NCBI RefSeq assembly: GCF_013408535.1
Contig: NZ_JACBZA010000001.1
Location: 3,060,850 to 3,124,849 of the forward strand
Length of the DNA: 64,000 nt
From: Actinopolymorpha cephalotaxi
Lineage (GTDB): Bacteria; Actinomycetota; Actinomycetes; Propionibacteriales; Actinopolymorphaceae
Direction: 5' to 3'
Program-made: the position numbers and the translations under genes
The notes under the pieces: model-generated
Told to the model about the DNA's origin: nothing
Database searches by the model: none
What the model saw: the letters and a program-made list of their open reading frames with translations, nothing else
Shown: in pieces, positions 59,721 to 64,000 of the stretch
Layout of the letters: every line of letters begins with the position of its first letter
How positions within the stretch are numbered: the stretch's first letter is position 1

Positions 59721-60722
59721 TCAGCGACGATGGCTGGTGCGCGCTGACGCGACGGCCAGCACCGCGCGTTCGAGCGCGTACTCCGCGTCGTCCGCGCCAC
59801 CCTTGACGTCGGCGTCGGCGCGGGCGACGGCCAGCAGCGCGGAGGCCAGGCCCTCGTCGGTCCAGCCGCGCAGCTGACCGCGCAGAGTCCTGACCTTCCA
59901 CGGCGGCACACCGATCTCCCGGGCCAGGTCGGCCTCTCGCAGGCCGCGAGGTGCTCCCGACAACTTCGCCAGGCCGCGAACTCCCGCCGCCAGAGCCGAC
60001 GTCACCAGCACAGGTGCGACGCCGGACCGCAGCGCCCATCGCAACTGCTCGAGTGCGTGGGCGGTGCGGCCGGCGACCGCCGCGTCGGCCACCGCGAAGC
60101 TGGTCACCTCGGCCCGGCCGGCGAAGTAGCGCCGGACGACGCTCTCGGTGATCGGCTGTCCGTCGGTGTCGGAGACCAGCTGGGACGTCGCTGCGGCCAG
60201 CGAACGTAGGTCACGGCCGATGGACTCGACCAGGAACTGTGCCGCCTCCTCCTCGATCCGTCCTCCTGCGGTGCGCACTTCGCGGGCGATGAAGGCGGGC
60301 AGCTCCGAACTCCGTGGCGAGTCGCAGGCGACCACCCGGACACCGGCCTTGCGGAGCTTGTCGACCACCCCGCGACCCTTCTGCCCGCCGCGATGCACGA
60401 GCACCGCCGCGACATCCGGCTGTGGTGAGCGCGCATAGCCGACCAGGGCCTCCACCGAGTCGGCGGGGAGGCCGTCGAGGTTGCGCACCACGACGGCTCG
60501 CGCGGACGCGAACAACGACGGGCTGGTCAGCTCGGCCAGGCCGCCGGCAGTGAGAGCGGACGCTTCCAGGTCGGTGACGTCCGCGTCGGTGTCGGCAGCG
60601 CGGACGGCCCGCACGGTGCCGGCGACCGCGCGCTCGGCCAGCAACTCCTCCGGCCCCAGGACAAGCGTGACCGTCCCGAGGACTCCGTCGCCGGGGGGCG
60701 CCTGGGTGGACTTCTTGGGCAT
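59721..60722 (-). CDS. holA: DNA polymerase III delta subunit
   Basis: Clamp-loader subunit that opens the sliding clamp. The 333-residue protein has LVLGPEELLAERAV near residue 20, LFASARAVVVRNLDGLP near 70, RRYFAGRAEVTSFAVADAAVAGRTAHALEQLRWALRSG near 205-240, and GVPPWKVRTLRGQLRGW near 285. ATG 60722 is chosen; ATG 60734 would add four residues. Downstream of comEC on the same strand, the usual actinobacterial order. Confidence 0.94.
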   Translation of the reverse strand: MPKKSTQAPPGDGVLGTVTLVLGPEELLAERAVAGTVRAVRAADTDADVTDLEASALTAGGLAELTSPSLFASARAVVVRNLDGLPADSVEALVGYARSPQPDVAAVLVHRGGQKGRGVVDKLRKAGVRVVACDSPRSSELPAFIAREVRTAGGRIEEEAAQFLVESIGRDLRSLAAATSQLVSDTDGQPITESVVRRYFAGRAEVTSFAVADAAVAGRTAHALEQLRWALRSGVAPVLVTSALAAGVRGLAKLSGAPRGLREADLAREIGVPPWKVRTLRGQLRGWTDEGLASALLAVARADADVKGGADDAEYALERAVLAVASARTSHRR

Positions 60723-60772
60723 CCCGCTCAGCATCCCACGCCCCGCCGACAGCCAGCTCGCCCCGCTCCCAC

Positions 60773-63268
60773 TCACTTCGGCGGAGATCGGGCGACCAGC
60801 CCGAGTCCCGCGCCGTCCTTCACCACGGCCACCGCGCCGTTCTCGTCCGTGCGGGCGACTCTGGAGCCGGTGCTCGCCAGAGTCGCGATCGTCGACGGTG
60901 CCGGATGGCCGTAGTCGTTGTCCGCGCCGACGCTGATGATCGCGATCCGGGCACCGACCGCCCGGAGGAAGTCCGGATCCTGGTACCGGGATCCGTGATG
61001 GGGAACCTTCAGCACGGTCGCCTGCAGGTCGGCACCGGACGACAGCAACCGGCGCTGGCTCGTGGGCTCGATGTCACCGGTCATCAGGACGCTGATTCCC
61101 TGGACCCGCGCCAGGATCACCACGCTGGAGTCGTTCTCCGCCGCACCCTCCTCCGAGTCCCCCGAGCCCGCATCGATCTCGCGCCCCTCAGGGTCGGCCA
61201 GCCGCCCGGCCGGGCCCAGGACCTTCCAGGTCAGTGCACCCGCTCGGCGTTCCTCGCCGACAGCGACGGCGGCGGCCGGAATCCCCGCGGCTCCGGCCCA
61301 GTCGCGCACCCGCCGGGCGTCGGCGCCGGTGGCGGCGCCGGGCCGGAAGCCGATCTCACCGACCACCCGTCCGCGCGCCACACCGGGAAGCCCGGTCGTG
61401 TGGTCGGCGTGGAAGTGGGTGAGCAGGACGTACGGGACCTGCCGTACGCCGAGATCGGTGAGGCAGCGGTCGACCGCGACGGGATCGGGACCGGTGTCCA
61501 CCACGACAGCCGACCGTGCACCGGCGCGGAGCACCAGCGCGTCTCCCTGGCCCACGTCGCAGGCCACGACCACCCAGCCGGCCGGCGGCCAACCGGTCAG
61601 CGGACCCAGGGACACCGGCAGCTGGACCGGGTGAACGATCCAGGCGACCAGCCCGCCCGCGATCGCCAGCGTCACGCCACGTCGGCGCAGCACCCACGGG
61701 GTCAGGACCACCGCCGCCACACAGAGCAGGGTGAGTACCGCGACGCCCAGCGCCGACGACGGCCAGGTCAGGCTCGCGCCGGGCAGGCGAGCCGCCCGGG
61801 TGCCGATCTCCACGATCCACCGCGCGGCGTAGCCGGCCAGGTGGCCCGGCACGGCGGCGACACTCACGCTGACCGGCGACACCAGCGTCGCCGCGATGCC
61901 CAGAACCGTTGCCGGGGTGACGGCCGGGGCCACCAGCATGTTGGCGACCACGGCCACCACGCTGACGGATGCGGACAGCACCGCCACCACCGGCGTGCAC
62001 GCGACCTGGGCCGCCAGTGGGACTCCGACCGCAGTCGCCGCGAAGCGGGGCAGCCATCGGGCGAGGGCGTCGGAGAACGGCGGGCCGAGGACGACGATGC
62101 CGGCGGTGGCGAGGACCGACAGCGCGAAGCCGTACGTACGGCCAAGCCACGGGTCGACAAGGAGCAGGACCAGAACGGCACAGGCCACGGCCGGCACACC
62201 GTGGCGACGGGATCCTACGGCCAGTCCGGCGAGCCCGACCACACCCATCGCGGCGGCTCTCAGCACGCTGGGTTCGGGGCGGGCGAGCACCACGAAGCCC
62301 ATCGCGCAGCCGGCCCCGATCAGTGGGAGTCCCCACGACCGCACGCCGGCCCATCTGGCCGCTCCGAGCACGAACGCCAGCAAAATAGTGAGGTTCGTGC
62401 CCGAAACGGCGGTCAGGTGCGACAGCCCCGCCGTGCGGAAGTCCTCCTCCAGTTGCTCGGGCATCCGCGAGACGTCGCCCACCACGAGGGCAGGCACGAG
62501 TCCGCGTTCGTTCGCCGGAAGTCCGGCCACGGCGGCGCGGAGTCCTGCCCGCAGCCGCCCGGCCGCCCGGTCGAGCGGTCCGGCGTTCTCGAGCAGGGTC
62601 GGAGGCGAGCGAGCGGCGAGGACGGCGGCCACGCGCTCGCCCTGCTCGGTCGGCGCGAAGCGGGTGACGGCACGGATGCGCTGGCCGACCTCGACCCTCG
62701 ACCACGCCGCCGGGCCGGTGACCACGACCGGGGTCCGGACGGCGGTCGTCACGCCGTGGCGGGTGAGCCGGAGAACGTCGGCCTCGAGCACGACGTAGGT
62801 CGAGCGATGGCCCGGGGACGACCGCACCCGCGGATCGGTGCGCACCCGAAGCTCGGTCGTGGCGACCGAGGCGTCGGCGGCCAGCTCAGGGACCGGTCCG
62901 CCCCTGGCAGCCGACACGTGCAGCAGGGTGACCGAGGTCAGGACGGCAGCGCCCAGACATGCCACCGCCGCGGACAGTTCGAGCGCACGGTCACGTCGGC
63001 TCGGGCGGGCGAGCAGAACGACCCCCGCCGCAGCCGCGGCGACCGCGCCAACGGCGGCGGGTACCGGCGGCACGACCGGAACCACGAGCGTGCACAACCA
63101 ACCGGCCACCGCGACCGGAACCAACCGCGCGTCGACCGTGGCGCGAGCGCCCTGGTGCGTGGGCGGGCCGTCCTCACCGACGCGGATGGACGTGCGTACG
63201 GACTCGACGAGTCGGTCGAGGACGCCCGTCACCACACCGAGCAGCGGAGACGTCGCCGAGCTCGTCAC
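60773..63268 (-). CDS. comEC: ComEC/Rec2 DNA uptake channel protein
   Basis: Inner-membrane channel for single-stranded DNA import in natural transformation. The 831-residue protein has N-terminal hydrophobic segments and a DUF4131 region (40-190), the Competence domain with GLSHLTAVSGTNLTILL near 285 and many membrane segments to ~540, and a C-terminal metallo-beta-lactamase domain with LLTHFHADHTTGLPG near 620 and LKVPHHGSRY near 760. The start overlaps the comEA stop (ATGA). Confidence 0.95.
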   Translation of the reverse strand: MTSSATSPLLGVVTGVLDRLVESVRTSIRVGEDGPPTHQGARATVDARLVPVAVAGWLCTLVVPVVPPVPAAVGAVAAAAAGVVLLARPSRRDRALELSAAVACLGAAVLTSVTLLHVSAARGGPVPELAADASVATTELRVRTDPRVRSSPGHRSTYVVLEADVLRLTRHGVTTAVRTPVVVTGPAAWSRVEVGQRIRAVTRFAPTEQGERVAAVLAARSPPTLLENAGPLDRAAGRLRAGLRAAVAGLPANERGLVPALVVGDVSRMPEQLEEDFRTAGLSHLTAVSGTNLTILLAFVLGAARWAGVRSWGLPLIGAGCAMGFVVLARPEPSVLRAAAMGVVGLAGLAVGSRRHGVPAVACAVLVLLLVDPWLGRTYGFALSVLATAGIVVLGPPFSDALARWLPRFAATAVGVPLAAQVACTPVVAVLSASVSVVAVVANMLVAPAVTPATVLGIAATLVSPVSVSVAAVPGHLAGYAARWIVEIGTRAARLPGASLTWPSSALGVAVLTLLCVAAVVLTPWVLRRRGVTLAIAGGLVAWIVHPVQLPVSLGPLTGWPPAGWVVVACDVGQGDALVLRAGARSAVVVDTGPDPVAVDRCLTDLGVRQVPYVLLTHFHADHTTGLPGVARGRVVGEIGFRPGAATGADARRVRDWAGAAGIPAAAVAVGEERRAGALTWKVLGPAGRLADPEGREIDAGSGDSEEGAAENDSSVVILARVQGISVLMTGDIEPTSQRRLLSSGADLQATVLKVPHHGSRYQDPDFLRAVGARIAIISVGADNDYGHPAPSTIATLASTGSRVARTDENGAVAVVKDGAGLGLVARSPPK

Positions 63269-64000
63269 CGCGCTGCCACCTTGTCGCGCAGTTCGGCGAA
63301 GGTGCGCTCGCCGATCCCGGTGACCTCGCGCAGATCCTCGACGTCGGCGAACCGCCCGTGCTCGGTGCGGAAGTCCACGATTCGCTGCGCGAGCACCGGA
63401 CCCACTCCGGGCAACTCCTCAAGCTCAGCGGAGGTGGCGGAGTTGAGGTCGAGCGGCGCACCGGCCGACGGCGGGCCCGCACTCGGGCCGGCGCCACCTC
63501 CGGCGGGCGGAGCACCGGGCGGTGGCGTCACACCCACCAGAACCTGTTCACCGTCGAGCAGGGGGCGAGCGAGGTTGACCGTGTCGAGGTCGGTTCCGGG
63601 CAGCGCCCCGCCGGAGGCGGTGACCGCATCGAACACCCGGGAACCCCCGGGCAGATGAACCACCCCAGGCCTGCGTACCTTGCCCGCCACGTGCACCACC
63701 ACCGTCGACGACGGCCGCGGAGCCGGCGAGCCGGGGGCCGGTACCGAGGTCGCCACCGGCGTCGCCACCACCGTCGAATGAGCCGCCGGGTCGGTGACCG
63801 TCTCGCGTACGGGACGATCCCGGATCACCATCACCGCGGCACCGATCACCGCCAGCAGCAGGACGACGGCGACCACCACGACGTGGCCCCGGCGCAAGGC
63901 GAACGTCGGCGAGCGCTCACCGGCGTCCGCGGACAGCTCGTCGTCCTCGGAGAAGCCGTCGCCGGAGAAGTCGTCGCCGAGCGGTCGGTGGGGGCGTTCG
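63265..64000 (-). CDS. comEA: ComEA-type DNA-binding protein, 5' end outside window
   Basis: Membrane-anchored DNA receptor for ComEC. The frame is open through the window edge: an acidic cytoplasmic stretch (GDDFSGDGFSEDDELSAD) precedes the hydrophobic anchor VVVVAVVLLLAVIGAAVMVI, a SLBB domain (VVVHVAGKVRRPGVVHLPGGSRVFDAV) and two helix-hairpin-helix motifs at the C-terminus (LDLNSATSAELEELPGVGPVLAQRIVDFR; FADVEDLREVTGIGERTFAEL). A TTG at 63897 lies inside the anchor-flanking sequence and is probably not the true start. Confidence 0.92.
   Translation of the reverse strand, partial: ERPHRPLGDDFSGDGFSEDDELSADAGERSPTFALRRGHVVVVAVVLLLAVIGAAVMVIRDRPVRETVTDPAAHSTVVATPVATSVPAPGSPAPRPSSTVVVHVAGKVRRPGVVHLPGGSRVFDAVTASGGALPGTDLDTVNLARPLLDGEQVLVGVTPPPGAPPAGGGAGPSAGPPSAGAPLDLNSATSAELEELPGVGPVLAQRIVDFRTEHGRFADVEDLREVTGIGERTFAELRDKVAAR

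Noticed and set aside
60905-63658. 917-codon plus frame opposite comEC/comEA
   Set aside because: Antisense shadow; extreme Arg/Gly/His content and no recognisable domain.

Overview
The window is high-GC actinobacterial chromosome. It shows GTG, TTG and probably one CTG start codon, ATGA/GTGA stop-start overlaps, a Fur-type Zur regulon, a HrcA/CIRCE heat-shock locus, DUF3097 and DUF222-HNH (13E12-type) proteins, and an XRE/DUF5753 + DUF397 pair. A relative of Actinopolymorpha or another Propionibacteriales member is plausible, but nothing here fixes the genus. No rRNA, tRNA, CRISPR array or complete insertion sequence was seen.

Layout. 0-12 kb is housekeeping: ppdK (3' end outside the window), an MpaB-like oxygenase, a lipoprotein-dusB pair, glyS, then a zinc-uptake operon (znuA-znuC-znuB-zur) with a Zur box on its promoter, and recO-uppS plus a CPBP protease. 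12-21 kb holds a cysteine-free HesB-like protein and a catabolic island: a large Tat lipoprotein substrate-binding protein, two LacI regulators, a nitroreductase, a ThuA-like protein and a Gfo/Idh oxidoreductase. At least three related palindromes there look like operators. 20.7-30.7 kb carries leuA with a leucine-rich leader peptide and attenuator, a GNAT enzyme, a short UvrA-like ABC protein, a PadR-regulated ABC exporter, and era with its inactive deaminase-like neighbour.

31-39 kb is the accessory region. It has a DUF222-HNH gene marked by three copies of one 22-bp palindrome, a ten-copy hexanucleotide repeat, an unrecognised four-gene minus-strand cluster (including a 40-codon peptide gene) facing an XRE/DUF397 module, an SDR, and a MarR/glyoxalase divergent pair. 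39-64 kb returns to backbone: CNNM/CBS protein, ybeY, phoH, HIT, dnaJ, hrcA (CIRCE upstream), a metallo-hydrolase, DUF3097, DUF4870, hemW, acyl-CoA synthetase, lepA, a beta-propeller-like protein, a kinase-fold phosphotransferase, a two-ATPase/two-permease ABC block, rpsT, holA, comEC and comEA (5' end outside the window).

Two window-wide themes stand out. Many genes have a -10-like hexamer 5-9 bases before the start codon and no ribosome-binding site, which suggests leaderless mRNAs. Short tandem repeats are frequent at gene ends: units inside genes are multiples of 3, while most intergenic units are not.
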